Below, piece by piece: positions 31,836-41,610 of a DNA stretch of 64,000 nucleotides. Position numbers and translations under genes: made by a program. This DNA is from CAZAMB01 sp964501365 (GTDB taxonomy: Bacteria > Planctomycetota > Phycisphaerae > UBA1845), in assembly GCA_964501365.1 (NCBI GenBank), contig CAZCST010000009.1, forward strand, positions 135,669 through 199,668, in the 5' to 3' direction. The notes below the pieces were generated by a model. The model ran no database searches. It was not told where the DNA came from and was given only the letters and a program-made list of their open reading frames with translations. Within the stretch, counting starts at the first letter, position 1, and the number at the start of each line of letters is the position of its first letter.

Positions 31836-33743
31836 TTATGGATTTTCCTGGTCGCCTTTTCCCGTCCAGCGAACCCGACGCGAAGTTGTTGCTGGGGCTG
31901 CAAACACGGCGGGACCGTTCTCCTGGAAGGAGGCAAATGATTCCTTCACGTCTTCACGTACGGTCGCATCGGTCTGGTTTTGTGCGAAGGGATTGTCGTT
32001 CGCGCAATCGGTGTCGTTGCGAGCCACCGAAAGCAGGGAATCGAGCCTTTGGAAATCTGCATCCCAGAGCTGGGTCCGTTGATTCGGATCGACGACAGGT
32101 TGCACCGGGGCGTAATGGACTGGCTGCACGTCACCGATGGGCCTTGGGATGGCGGTTTCCGCATTGCCCGTCCCGAATTCTTTTTGACACTCGATTTCGT
32201 TGCGAATGATCTGAAGCGAAACCTCCATGTCATCCAGCGCCCGCATGGTCTGCTGACCTTCGGTGTTCGGCACGGTAATCGTGGTTACTGCCTTTGCTTC
32301 CTGCGGCTCCGTGCGAGTCTCACTCGTTCCCAGGACCATAACCACTTCGACATTCTGTGGCTCTACATTCTGCGGTTCGACCGATGGCGGCCCGACGAAC
32401 ACATCATCAGGTGCTTCCGGCTGAACCGACATCGGGGCCGATTGCGCCGCGATGGTCTGAATGTCTTCGAGACCGCGATGCTGACTGTCGGCAATGTTCA
32501 ATACGCGGGCCATGTCGTCCAACGTGAGGTCCCAGCGGACGGGCTGTGATTGAACAACAACCGCATCCTCGGATTTCACGAGCTGCATCTGGGCGGCCGG
32601 CTCTTCACGATTTGTGTCCGTCTTTTCAATGACCTCCACGGGCTTGATCGCTTCGATCGTCTGTGGTTCCAATGTCGTACCTGTGGTTTCGGTGTTTCGG
32701 TATTGATTTTGGATTTGGTCTTGGTTTTGGTTTTGGTTTTGGTCCTGCGCTTCGATTGGTTCGTTCCGCTGAGCCTCAACGACCGGCACGATTGCCGTGA
32801 TCGTCGATTGATGGGTCGTCGTATTGGCTTGCGGCTTGTTGCTTTCCGGCGCTTTCGGCTCAATGACCATCTCGGTAATGAGGGTAGTCAAATCGACAGG
32901 CGGAACCGTGTTCGCTGCGGCGGGAAAGATCGGCGCATTTTCAGCAACGATCGACGGCGTATTCGTAGTGCCGTCCACAATCACTTCCGGGGCAGGAGCC
33001 GGAGTACGGTTCGAAGCTGTCCCGTTTTCAGCAATCCTGCGTTCAACCTGAACGAGCTGCTTTTGTGCGGCCGTAAATTTCGGGTTGATGGCCAGCACGC
33101 GTCTGAATGATGCCGCCGCGTTTGCGTATTCGCCCTGGGCGCGCTGCAACAACCCCAGGTTGTAGTAGGCATCGGGTTCCGGGAGGACTTTGCGGAAGCT
33201 GTCGAAGGCCAGCTCGGGTCGCTGCGTGCGCCCCAGGAGCAGACCGAGATTGATGTGGGCCTGCGTAAGCTTGGAATCCAGCCGTGCGGCTTCGCGCAGG
33301 TGACGCTCCGCCTCATCCCAGCGTTCGAGATAGAGCAATTCAAAGCCAAGATTATTCCGCAGAACCGCACTGCCCGGCTTGAGTTCAACCGCCTGGGCAA
33401 AGGCTTCCACGGATTCCTCGTGCTGTCCGGTCAGGCTGAGCATCAGGCCCAGACGCGCATAGGCGGCGGTGTATTCATGATTCACCGCGATCGCCTTGCG
33501 ATACTGCTCGATCGCACGGTCGGGCGCGCCCTGCTGCTCGAAGACACGGCCGGCCGCATAGTACGTATCGGGCAAGATTCGAGGCTCGACAGGAGCCTTC
33601 TCTTTGCGCCCCGAGCCAGACGTCGTCTTGACCGACTTGAACTCCGGTCGGCGTGCGAAAGCGTCTTGGTCCTTGTGGCTGACGCATCCGCCCGACAACA
33701 TGGCGACGACCGCAATCCAGGATACTCGTTTCATTCGTTGCAT
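31836..33743 (-). CDS. TPR-repeat lipoprotein-like protein with long disordered tail
   Basis: This 635-residue protein has a signal sequence (MQRMKRVSWIAVVAMLSGGC) with a lipobox-like SGGC. At least five TPR units occupy residues about 60-225 (for example AYARLGLMLSLTGQHEESVE and AYYNLGLLQRAQGEYANAAA). The remaining 400 residues are Pro/Thr/Glu/Gln-rich, with a striking NQNQNQDQIQNQ run. TPRs suggest a scaffold role in the envelope. It follows the OmpA-like gene by 13 bp in the same direction, so they probably work together. GGAG precedes the ATG. Confidence 0.75.
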   Translation of the reverse strand: MQRMKRVSWIAVVAMLSGGCVSHKDQDAFARRPEFKSVKTTSGSGRKEKAPVEPRILPDTYYAAGRVFEQQGAPDRAIEQYRKAIAVNHEYTAAYARLGLMLSLTGQHEESVEAFAQAVELKPGSAVLRNNLGFELLYLERWDEAERHLREAARLDSKLTQAHINLGLLLGRTQRPELAFDSFRKVLPEPDAYYNLGLLQRAQGEYANAAASFRRVLAINPKFTAAQKQLVQVERRIAENGTASNRTPAPAPEVIVDGTTNTPSIVAENAPIFPAAANTVPPVDLTTLITEMVIEPKAPESNKPQANTTTHQSTITAIVPVVEAQRNEPIEAQDQNQNQNQDQIQNQYRNTETTGTTLEPQTIEAIKPVEVIEKTDTNREEPAAQMQLVKSEDAVVVQSQPVRWDLTLDDMARVLNIADSQHRGLEDIQTIAAQSAPMSVQPEAPDDVFVGPPSVEPQNVEPQNVEVVMVLGTSETRTEPQEAKAVTTITVPNTEGQQTMRALDDMEVSLQIIRNEIECQKEFGTGNAETAIPRPIGDVQPVHYAPVQPVVDPNQRTQLWDADFQRLDSLLSVARNDTDCANDNPFAQNQTDATVREDVKESFASFQENGPAVFAAPATTSRRVRWTGKGDQENP

Positions 33744-33756
33744 TACGCGCTCCTTC

Positions 33757-34302
33757 CTATTTTCCAGATGGTGTCGCGGGAGCCGCAAACCCTGTGGTCG
33801 CTCCACCGCTGTCCTTCGGATTGACTGTTCCCTTGGCTTCGACTTCGATGGCCTTCTTCGCCGGAGTGCTTGGGCCCGCGGACAGGCCCGGCTTGACCTG
33901 CACACGATCCATGTCGCACCCGGCGACCTTGAGATATTCCTTCACGTGGTCAATCCGTTTGTTGACCAGATCGGTGTCAGTCAGGTCAGTCTGGTAGTGA
34001 ACCGTGCCGCCATAGGTGCTCAGCAGCTTGGCCATGCGGTTGAGCCGCTGGACGCCGGTTCCACTGATTTCGCTGGAATGAGCGACGAAGTGGAAATCGA
34101 CCAGGCTCATGTCCTGAAGAATGGCGTTGTCCACCATGTCGTCCATGTGCCGGCCATAATTGGCCTTGGCTTCATCCATGTGCGACTCGTGCAACTGCCT
34201 TGCGGTCATGTCATGATCTGGACCGTGACAGGCGCCTGCGGACAACGTCAGCACTGCGGGAATGACCGTCAAGATAACTCGGGAACGCTTGCTATTGGAC
34301 AT
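33757..34302 (-). CDS. Probable OmpA-like envelope lipoprotein
   Basis: This 181-residue protein has a signal sequence with a possible lipobox (LSAGAC near residue 24). The region after about residue 60 (VDFHFVAHSSEISGTGVQRL, then TDLVNKRIDHVKEYLKVAG) is laid out like a divergent OmpA/MotB peptidoglycan-binding domain: a beta strand, a helix and the DxxxxxxRxxxVxxYL helix. Residue identity is low, so this is an inference from pattern. It heads a two-gene operon with the TPR protein. AAGGAG lies 8 bases before the ATG. The tail is Ala/Thr/Pro-rich. Confidence 0.6.
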   Translation of the reverse strand: MSNSKRSRVILTVIPAVLTLSAGACHGPDHDMTARQLHESHMDEAKANYGRHMDDMVDNAILQDMSLVDFHFVAHSSEISGTGVQRLNRMAKLLSTYGGTVHYQTDLTDTDLVNKRIDHVKEYLKVAGCDMDRVQVKPGLSAGPSTPAKKAIEVEAKGTVNPKDSGGATTGFAAPATPSGK

Positions 34303-34624
34303 TTCGATAACTCCTTGCCGTCCTCGCGGACCATGGACATTTCCGGACAATTACGATTCCGGCGCGAATCGACGCCGCGGCGACTGAGGTTTATCGAGCG
34401 ATCGGACCGGGAACCTTTGTTATTTATCGGGCGACTATGGTCGGGCCTCTGGATGCTGAATTCCCCGTGAATTCCAGCATTCTGCACACGGAAACCGCCA
34501 CCCCAACCCTGTCACTGCGAGTCAAAGCTCGTAACAACATTGGCGTGCCGCTGCGGGAAATGGAGTTCGCGCCCTGTACCGGAACACGCGCGGCAAAATT
34601 TGCCCGCCCGTTTATGATTCCGAC

Positions 34625-36409
34625 ATGCGAGATGTTTTGGTTTTGGATTTGGATTTTCTTCCCTACCTCGAGGCGGCCCGGACGCTGCACGCGAAATCAA
34701 TCCTATTAGATAGTCATTGCGATACGACGATCCGCCTGATGAATCCGGCTTGGAACCTTGCGGCCCGGCACAATGACGGTCACGTGGACATACCGCGATT
34801 GCGCGAAGGCGGAGTCAGCGGGCTGGTGCTTGCGGTCTATGCGGGCGGGCCGGCGCCGCCCGGAGAGGGCCCGAAAGCAGCACGTCAACAACTGGATACG
34901 ATCGACGTGACGGTTGCACGTCATGTCGAATCGCTATTCCCCGCGCGAACCGCCGACGACGTGCGCATCGCCAAGGCACAAGGCAAGATTGCGATCCTGA
35001 AAGGCATGGAAGGCGGGTACTTGATTGACGACTCACTCGAAATTCTGAGGGAGTATCACCACAGAGGCGCGGTTTACCTTACGTTGACTCATGGCTTTCA
35101 TACTTCGTGGGCGGATTCCTCCGGCGTGCATGAAGATTTGTCGCCGCTTCATGGCGGGCTGACGGCGTTTGGTCACGAGGTCGTGCGCGAATTGAACCGA
35201 CTGGGCATGATGGTGGATGTCTCGCACGTGAGCGACGACACGTTTTGGGATGTCATCGAAACATCCAAGTCGCCCGTGATCGCGTCACACTCCTCGTGTC
35301 GCGCCGTTTCACCGCATCGCCGCAATCTTTCGGATGAGATGATGCAGGCGATTGCCCGTACCGGCGGCGTCGTGCAGATCAATTTCGCCGCCGCCTTTGT
35401 CGATCCGACGTTCCCGCCCATCGATCCCAAGATACTGCACTATTGGTCAACGCGCGGCGGGTTTGCGGCCAGCCCTTATGCAAACCATCGTACGCCGCTG
35501 TCGGTACTGGCCGACCACTTCGATCACGCGATCGGATTGCTGGGGCCGGATCATGTGGGGATTGGCTCGGATTTCGATGGAGTGAGTGCACTGCCGCGCG
35601 GCATGGAGGATTGCTCCAATCTGCCGTATCTGACGGCGGTGTTGCTGCGCAGAGGGAACAGTGAACAAGGCCTTGAGAAGGTATTGGGTCTGAATTTCCT
35701 CCGAGTCCTGGACAAGTGCCAGGCAATGGCACAAAAACATCCGGACAACGCGGCCCTCACCACAGTTTCTGCCGCCAGGAAAGAGAGGGGTTACTCCGCG
35801 CAGCCGTATACCCCGAAGCTGCGCAGGCTCCGCCTGATTCTTGCATCGGCCAGTCCGCGCCGTGCGCAACTCTTACAGGAATTCGTCACTACGTTCGACA
35901 TTATTCAAGCGCCGGACGAAGAACCACCGGTACCCGACACACATGCCAATGCCGCACATTGGGCCGAACAAATCAGTTTGCAAAAGGCTCAGAGCGTGGC
36001 GCGCAACATCAAGAAGGGTCTCATCCTTGCGGGCGACACCATCGCCACGCTGGATAATCGTGTCATCGGCAAACCCACAGACCGGGCGCACGCCGAAGTG
36101 ATCCTGCATTCGCTAATGGGTACGACCCACCAAGTCATTACGGCATTGGCGTTGCTCGACGCAGGATCGGGCCGATCGCTGGTAGGGCATGATGTAACGC
36201 AGGTTCATATGCGGCGATTGTCGGATCAGGAAGTGAAGGAGTATCTCGACTCCGGGGAGTGGGAGGGCAAAGCCGGCGCGTATGGTATTCAGGATAGCGG
36301 AGACAAATTCGTTGAGCGGATTGAAGGCAGCTTTACAAACGTGGTCGGCTTGCCGGTGGAAATGCTTGATCGAATGTTTTTCGAGTGGTTTGACCCGAAG
36401 TTCGGATAA
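34625..36409 (+). CDS. Membrane dipeptidase (M19) fused to Maf-like nucleotide pyrophosphatase
   Basis: Residues 1-390 of this 594-residue protein are a renal-dipeptidase-type (M19) domain with zinc-ligand motifs DSHCDT (near 30), LKGMEGGYL, VDVSHVSDDTFWD, IASHSS and GIGSDFDGV. Residues 402-594 are a complete Maf domain, with LILASASPRRAQLLQ, AGDTIATLDNRVIGKPTD and RIEGSFTNVVGLPVEML. Maf proteins hydrolyse non-canonical or modified NTPs; M19 enzymes cleave dipeptides. The joining of the two in one frame is unusual. No frameshift or internal start with a good Shine-Dalgarno was seen at the junction. The start is at an ATG 8 residues before the conserved block. Confidence 0.85.
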   Translation: MRDVLVLDLDFLPYLEAARTLHAKSILLDSHCDTTIRLMNPAWNLAARHNDGHVDIPRLREGGVSGLVLAVYAGGPAPPGEGPKAARQQLDTIDVTVARHVESLFPARTADDVRIAKAQGKIAILKGMEGGYLIDDSLEILREYHHRGAVYLTLTHGFHTSWADSSGVHEDLSPLHGGLTAFGHEVVRELNRLGMMVDVSHVSDDTFWDVIETSKSPVIASHSSCRAVSPHRRNLSDEMMQAIARTGGVVQINFAAAFVDPTFPPIDPKILHYWSTRGGFAASPYANHRTPLSVLADHFDHAIGLLGPDHVGIGSDFDGVSALPRGMEDCSNLPYLTAVLLRRGNSEQGLEKVLGLNFLRVLDKCQAMAQKHPDNAALTTVSAARKERGYSAQPYTPKLRRLRLILASASPRRAQLLQEFVTTFDIIQAPDEEPPVPDTHANAAHWAEQISLQKAQSVARNIKKGLILAGDTIATLDNRVIGKPTDRAHAEVILHSLMGTTHQVITALALLDAGSGRSLVGHDVTQVHMRRLSDQEVKEYLDSGEWEGKAGAYGIQDSGDKFVERIEGSFTNVVGLPVEMLDRMFFEWFDPKFG

Positions 36410-36424
36410 TTCCACCCACCCCTG

Positions 36425-36449
36425 CCCCTCTCCCAGAAAGGGAGAGGGG
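36425..36449. repeat. Palindrome between convergent genes
   Basis: CCCCTCTCCC / GGGAGAGGGG (10-bp perfect stem, 5-base loop) lies between the dipeptidase-Maf gene and the minus-strand gene ending at 36476. There is no T-run. It is similar in type to the palindrome at 15581-15600. Confidence 0.6.
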
Positions 36450-36475
36450 AATCACGCCCGAGGTTTCCGAGTTTG

Positions 36476-37006
36476 TCAGTGAAACACCGTGCTCACGACC
36501 AGAAGGATGGCCGCTGCGGCCGCGCTGCCCAGTGCACATCCGTATACGAATCGTTTGAAATCGAAATTACGCTCCACACCCCGACCGCCTTGCGGTTGGA
36601 ATGAGGCACGGGGACGTGCCCAATACGGTGCAGGAATGACTTTGACGGCCGGCGTTGTCGCCTTTTCCACTGCAACGGAAGCCATGGCTGCCTGCGGCGC
36701 TTCAGACGATTCCACCTGCAATTCTACAATCTCGTTCGATTGCCATTCGCCATCAGCAGGAGCTTCCTGCAAGGTCAGTTCCAATTGGCTGCCGGTTTCA
36801 AAGGTCTCGTCTTCCTGCGTCCAGCTATCAATCGTGGGAAGGAAATCGGCGCGACCTCGAACAGGAACATGTCGGGGCCTGTCTTCGTATTCCTCAGGAT
36901 CAAGATATTCATCCAGCAACTGTTGAGCGTGGATGCGCTCCACACGATTGCGATGTCGAATGTTGCGAGCTTTTCCGGTGAGTCCGCCTCGATGTGTCGC
37001 TTGCAT
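36476..37006 (-). CDS. Hypothetical protein with C-terminal membrane anchor
   Basis: This 176-residue protein has a basic N-terminus (RNIRHRNRVERIHAQQ) and an acidic middle segment (DEYLDPEEYEDRP and repeated E/Q-rich stretches). A single C-terminal hydrophobic segment (YGCALGSAAAAAILLVVSTV) follows. This layout is of a tail-anchored cytosolic-domain protein. I recognise no family. A clear AAGGAG is 7 bases before the ATG at 37006, supporting expression. It is isolated between a convergent fusion gene and the next minus-strand gene, 134 bp upstream. Confidence 0.6.
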   Translation of the reverse strand: MQATHRGGLTGKARNIRHRNRVERIHAQQLLDEYLDPEEYEDRPRHVPVRGRADFLPTIDSWTQEDETFETGSQLELTLQEAPADGEWQSNEIVELQVESSEAPQAAMASVAVEKATTPAVKVIPAPYWARPRASFQPQGGRGVERNFDFKRFVYGCALGSAAAAAILLVVSTVFH

Positions 37007-37140
37007 GATATTCTCCTTTCCGAAGGTTTCGTTTCGCTCATGCGATCAAGACCGAGGATTACTATCGGTTTGATGGGCGATCGGCGCAGAGCCCTCGTCA
37101 AAGCAATTCGTGCGCAAGTTAAGAGAGGAGAACTGGGCAA

Positions 37141-38169
37141 TCAGCCTGTTCGCTGATGAAGCTGATAATCGCGTACTGCTGCGGGAATTCCCTCGTCATA
37201 TCCCACGGATGACGACCAGCCGAGATGATCCTTGAGCTTTTGACATTCAAAAAAGCATTGGCGGCCCATGAGCCAGATTGCGTACCGCGTGGCCAGCGGC
37301 GGCTTGCGCGTGCGAAAGAGATGACCAAAGCACTCCATCGCGAAGGCGGCATTGTAGGCCAGCCCGTACGGAACGGATTTTGTGACGCGCGGCGATCCAA
37401 GGGAGTCGGCGATGAGATCGAAGTATTGTCGTTGCGTGAGTACACCATCGTGACAGCAGTTGTAGGCCTCGCCAACCGCTCGCTCGCTATGGGCCGCGAG
37501 GATGGCGGCTTCCGCGACATTGCCCGCGTGAACGACGTTGAGCCGGTTGGTTCCGTCGCCGATGATTTTCAGCTTTCCGCGCTCGATCGAGTCGATCAGT
37601 CGCGGAAGCGTGGCGCGATCGCGCGGTCCGTAGAGCCAGCTTGGACGGATGACCGTCGCGACGATGCGGCCGGCCTGATGAGCCCGCATGACGATGTGCT
37701 CGGCTTCGATTTTCGCACGCGTGTAATAGCTCCAGCGATGCACATTGAATCCAAGAGGCGCTGATTCGTCGAAAATCCTCCCTGCGCCGTCCAGGTGGCC
37801 GTAGACACTCACAGAACTGATGTGCAGGAAGCGCCGAACACCGTGCCTGGATGCCGAATCGACCAAATACTGCGTGGCATCGATCGTAGCGCGCACAAAA
37901 TCAGGCCACGGCCCCCAGTCGCCCACACGCGCCGCGGCGTGGTAGACCGTGTCAACGCCGTGGCACGCACGATCGACGGCTTGTGGATCGGTGATATCTC
38001 CGTTGACGATTTCGGCGTTGATGGTGCGAAGAAATGCGGTATCACTGCCGGCGCGGCAGAGTACGCGCACACTCCGACCCCGCCGATGCAGTTGCTCGGC
38101 GATGTGACTGCCCAGCAAACCGGTTGCGCCTGTGACCAGCGACACTCCCTTGTCGTTCGAGTTCCGCAT
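37141..38169 (-). CDS. NAD-dependent epimerase/dehydratase family protein (3-beta-HSD-like)
   Basis: This 342-residue extended SDR has the NAD(P) motif VTGATGLLGSHIAEQL at residue 12, the conserved VYHAAARVGDWG, and a catalytic Tyr in SYYTRAKIEAEHIV near residue 150 with Ser in ISSVSVYG. The C-terminal part has features of steroid-dehydrogenase-like reductases that act on hydrophobic substrates. It could modify a sugar nucleotide or a terpenoid/sterol-like lipid; sequence alone does not choose. It is preceded by the ThiF-like gene on the same strand, 48 bp away. Confidence 0.82.
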   Translation of the reverse strand: MRNSNDKGVSLVTGATGLLGSHIAEQLHRRGRSVRVLCRAGSDTAFLRTINAEIVNGDITDPQAVDRACHGVDTVYHAAARVGDWGPWPDFVRATIDATQYLVDSASRHGVRRFLHISSVSVYGHLDGAGRIFDESAPLGFNVHRWSYYTRAKIEAEHIVMRAHQAGRIVATVIRPSWLYGPRDRATLPRLIDSIERGKLKIIGDGTNRLNVVHAGNVAEAAILAAHSERAVGEAYNCCHDGVLTQRQYFDLIADSLGSPRVTKSVPYGLAYNAAFAMECFGHLFRTRKPPLATRYAIWLMGRQCFFECQKLKDHLGWSSSVGYDEGIPAAVRDYQLHQRTG

Positions 38170-38217
38170 GGCTGTACCTTACGAAGCAGCCCAAGGGGGT
38201 CAAGAACGCTTGCGTTG

Positions 38218-39306
38218 TCAGGAACCGAAGTATCTGGAATACAGCGAGCGGGCTTTTGCGGGATCGCTTGTGCCCTTGATGATGGCGCGGGCGTCAGGGA
38301 ACAGGGTTAACTCATACGGGGCCACAGTGAGGCGAAGCAGGTAGGGATTGTAGCGAATCGGCGCGGTTGCGACGCCGGCAAGTTTGGACGCGATGGCGGC
38401 GAAATCCAAGGGCTCGGCATCGCGTCCGCCTCGAGGGGGAGCGGCGATCTGCACGGCGTCGCGTCCGCAGAGCGTCGTGCCGGGGGACGCGTGGTTGCTG
38501 TCCAAAAAGTGAAACTCCCTGCGCACGCAGCATGGACACGTTCCCGCATCGCGGGCGGATTGCACATTCATGTTCATGACCCGCCCGGTCCACACGTCGA
38601 GGTGCATCAGACTTGGATTGATTTCGTCGATGCGGCCCATGAGGATTTTCATTGCCTCGACAGACTCGAGGCTGGCCACGATGTTCACCGCCGCACCCAG
38701 CACGCCCGCTGTGTCGCACGTGGGATTCATTTCCGGCGGCGGAGCATCCTCAAACACGCATCGCAGGCACGGCGTCCTGCCCGGGACGATCGTCATGCAA
38801 AGGCCCGTCGCACCGATCACGGCCCCGTAAATCCAAGGACGCGACGACTTCACAGCGAGGTCATTGATCAGGAAACGCGTTTCAAAATTATCCGTTCCGT
38901 CGAGCAGCAAGTCAGCGTCGCGGGCGAGTTCGACGATGTTACCGGGATTTACATCGACAACGTGCGGTTCGATCGTCACGGTTGAATTGATAATGCGCAG
39001 TTTGTTGGCGGCGGCCTGGGCCTTGGGGAGATTCGCGGCGATATCGCCTTCGTCGAAAAGAACCTGCCGCTGGAGATTGTCATACTCTATGAAATCGCGG
39101 TCGCAGATTCGCAGAAAACCCACGCCCGCCCGAACGAGCGTGTTGGCGATGACGGTCCCGAGCGCCCCGCATCCAAAGAGCACCGCGCGAGCACCGGCGA
39201 GTTTTTGCTGCCCTTCGCCTCCAATCTTTTCGTACAGCATCTGACGCGAGTAGCGGCGGAGATTTGCGTCGTTGGAAGGCTTGGACGATTTGCCGTTGTT
39301 GTTCAT
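38218..39306 (-). CDS. ThiF/MoeB-like E1 adenylating protein
   Basis: This 362-residue protein has an N-terminal adenylation domain with VLFGCGALGTVIANTL (near residue 41), the RQMLYEKIGGEGQQKL start typical of MoeB/ThiF, DLLLDGTDNFETR and a zinc site from CLRC and CPCC. The C-terminal roughly 90 residues are not a rhodanese domain; they look like a small alpha/beta tail (YNPYLLRLTVAPYELTLFPD). It activates a ubiquitin-like carrier's C-terminus by adenylation. Carrier proteins (ThiS/MoaD) are not adjacent. Possible roles are thiamine or molybdopterin sulfur transfer. Confidence 0.87.
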   Translation of the reverse strand: MNNNGKSSKPSNDANLRRYSRQMLYEKIGGEGQQKLAGARAVLFGCGALGTVIANTLVRAGVGFLRICDRDFIEYDNLQRQVLFDEGDIAANLPKAQAAANKLRIINSTVTIEPHVVDVNPGNIVELARDADLLLDGTDNFETRFLINDLAVKSSRPWIYGAVIGATGLCMTIVPGRTPCLRCVFEDAPPPEMNPTCDTAGVLGAAVNIVASLESVEAMKILMGRIDEINPSLMHLDVWTGRVMNMNVQSARDAGTCPCCVRREFHFLDSNHASPGTTLCGRDAVQIAAPPRGGRDAEPLDFAAIASKLAGVATAPIRYNPYLLRLTVAPYELTLFPDARAIIKGTSDPAKARSLYSRYFGS

Positions 39307-39579
39307 TTGCGCACAGGAGTAAGGGATCAGGGATTAGGGATTGGATACGGCAAGTTGAATGCGTGTCGCCACGTACACCTACGAATCCTGGGCCCTGGCC
39401 CCTGATGCCTGTTTGCCACCCACGCTACTCCGATAACGATGTCGCGCCAAGTTTCGCGTTCAAACTCAGCCCTGATCGCAGCGAAATATCGGTCGATGGG
39501 CGGGGCGCGCACCCTAGTGAAGGCTTACATCTTCGCAAACGATAAACACAGAGTCTGCACAAAGGTTGAATTCACTTTG
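39307..39579. other. Intergenic region upstream of the kinase-pilus operon
   Basis: About 270 bases between divergent genes. It should hold the promoter of the long plus-strand operon. A short run of the gggattaggga type (39329-39345) is present. No convincing -35/-10 pair was seen. Confidence 0.35.
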
Positions 39580-41610
39580 ATGGATGGGGTTGGTGTGAAA
39601 AAAATACTTGCATCGTGCCGCCGTTTTCTGACTGCCGAGGAAGTTCCGCGCTGGTTTGGACTCTCGATCGTCTTGATTTACTTCGTGGGATTGATGACGG
39701 CGGGCCAATACGCGCTGTCGGCCACAAGGCTCGAAGCAGCCGCACAGTACCGCCACAACTCCGCCTACTCCGTCAAGCTCCTCGCCGATCGTCTCGCGGC
39801 GATCAACCCGGACGACCCGGCTGCGAGTCGATGGTCGAACTGCGGAAAAACGCTCAAGGACTTCGCCGTCAACATACCCGCCCGCGCGGTTCGCATCGTG
39901 GGAGGAACTGACGGAAAGGTCCTTTACTCGACGAACGCTGCCGAAGTCGGCCATCCATCGACCGCGCCAAGGCTGGATGCAGATGCATCGCTCGGTGTGG
40001 GAAATGTTCTCGTCCCAGGCGAATCCGGACAGGACGCGACCTGGCTGGTGCATGCTCCGATCAGCTCCCGTCCGTACAAAAAGGCAGCCGCCGAAACAGC
40101 GGGCCAGGTGCAAATGCCGGCAGGGAGCCCTGCGGAGGGAAGCGGGGTTGCCGTCAATACGCAGGCCTATTTTGTCGAAGCCGAATTTCCCGCGATGCCG
40201 CCCAGTACCAACCTCTGGGGACATCGTGCCGCGGCGATGGGCATTGCCCTCACCGTCCTTGGGGCGCTCTTCCTGGCCTATCGATGTCTGCGCGAGCAGC
40301 TTCGGGGGGTGTCAAAGATCGCCGGACGTCTGGCATTGCACGGCGACCGGCTCGAACAGGAAATCGGGGCCCTGCGAATCGGCGACGAACTCGATACCGT
40401 CACCCAGTCGTGGAACCAGCTCGTGGACATGACCGAGGGGCTTCTGCAATCGTCGCGTGAAAAGAAAGCCAACGAAGAACTCTCCCGCGTGCTGCAACGC
40501 TCCGGTGGAAGCGCCCTGGCCGAAGCGATTCATGCAATTCCGGACGGCATCATCCACATCCTCGACGAGTCGCGCCTGGATTATCTGAATTCCACGGCCA
40601 GTCGACTCCTGGGGTGGAAGACGCAGGAGGGCAAGCGTCCCACGCTGCACGAAGCCAAATCGGAAGGAGCGGGGGCAAAAGTTCTTGAACTGATTCGCTC
40701 TTCCCTGCAACCGGATGGGCGCTACGAGCCGCGCGTCGAGCTCATCGAAGTCGGCGACGACGGGGCCGGAAAGGACCGCAGCTCCTACCGGGTCTGGCTG
40801 CTTCCGTTGCAAGGACCGCGACACACCGGCGAATGTGTCGTTGTGATTCGCGATGTAAGCCAGCAGCTGCGGGCTGAAAAAGCGCGGGAGGAGTTCATCG
40901 CCCAGGTGACCCATGAATTCCGCACGCCGCTCACCAATATCCGGGCGTACACCGAAACGCTATCGAGCGGCATGTTCGAGGATCCGCAGGTCATCAGTGA
41001 GTGTTACAACGTTATCACCAAGGAAACACGCCGGCTGTCGCGGCTGATCGAAGACATTCTGAGCGTATCGCAGTTGGAAGTCGGATCGATCGAACTGCGC
41101 ACCGACAACGTGGACCTGCGGACGCTGCTCACGGAGGCCGTGCGCGATGTGCGCGGGCTCGCCGAGGAAAAAACCATCGATATGCAGCTCGTGCTCCCCG
41201 CCAAGCTCGAAACAATTCGCGGAGACCGCGACAAACTTGCGGTGGTGGTCAACAACCTGCTGGGCAACGCCATCAAATACACGCAGCCCGGGGGCAACGT
41301 CGTGGTGGGCTGCCAGGTCTCGGCCGACTCCGTGGTCATCACCGTGAAGGACAATGGCATCGGCATCTCGCCCGCCGACCAGGCCCGGGTGTTTGAAAAG
41401 TTCCAACGTGGCACCGATCCGGAAATCCAAAACATCACTGGAACGGGAATCGGCCTCTTTACCGCCCGGGAAATCATCCGCCGCCACGGCGGCGACATAG
41501 AACTCATCAGCGAAAAGGGCGCCGGATCCACTTTCATGGCCCGCCTTCCGCACAAGGAATCACGCGGAAGCGCCATGTCCCTGGCGCAGACCGGAGGCGA
41601 ACATGGCTAA
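39580..41610 (+). CDS. Sensor histidine kinase (periplasmic sensor, HAMP-like, PAS, HisKA, HATPase)
   Basis: In this 676-residue protein one membrane span (GLSIVLIYFVGLMTAGQYAL, near residue 30) precedes a periplasmic domain of about 180 residues. A second span and a HAMP-like coil follow, then a PAS region, a HisKA domain with VTHEFRTPLTNIRAY (phospho-acceptor His at about 445), and a HATPase domain with NNLLGNAIKY and DNGIGIS. The start is uncertain: ATG 39580 is given, and GTG 39595 and ATG 39439 are in frame. It overlaps the next receiver gene by 8 bp, indicating a two-component pair that regulates the downstream pilus genes by phosphotransfer. Confidence 0.85.
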   Translation: MDGVGVKKILASCRRFLTAEEVPRWFGLSIVLIYFVGLMTAGQYALSATRLEAAAQYRHNSAYSVKLLADRLAAINPDDPAASRWSNCGKTLKDFAVNIPARAVRIVGGTDGKVLYSTNAAEVGHPSTAPRLDADASLGVGNVLVPGESGQDATWLVHAPISSRPYKKAAAETAGQVQMPAGSPAEGSGVAVNTQAYFVEAEFPAMPPSTNLWGHRAAAMGIALTVLGALFLAYRCLREQLRGVSKIAGRLALHGDRLEQEIGALRIGDELDTVTQSWNQLVDMTEGLLQSSREKKANEELSRVLQRSGGSALAEAIHAIPDGIIHILDESRLDYLNSTASRLLGWKTQEGKRPTLHEAKSEGAGAKVLELIRSSLQPDGRYEPRVELIEVGDDGAGKDRSSYRVWLLPLQGPRHTGECVVVIRDVSQQLRAEKAREEFIAQVTHEFRTPLTNIRAYTETLSSGMFEDPQVISECYNVITKETRRLSRLIEDILSVSQLEVGSIELRTDNVDLRTLLTEAVRDVRGLAEEKTIDMQLVLPAKLETIRGDRDKLAVVVNNLLGNAIKYTQPGGNVVVGCQVSADSVVITVKDNGIGISPADQARVFEKFQRGTDPEIQNITGTGIGLFTAREIIRRHGGDIELISEKGAGSTFMARLPHKESRGSAMSLAQTGGEHG

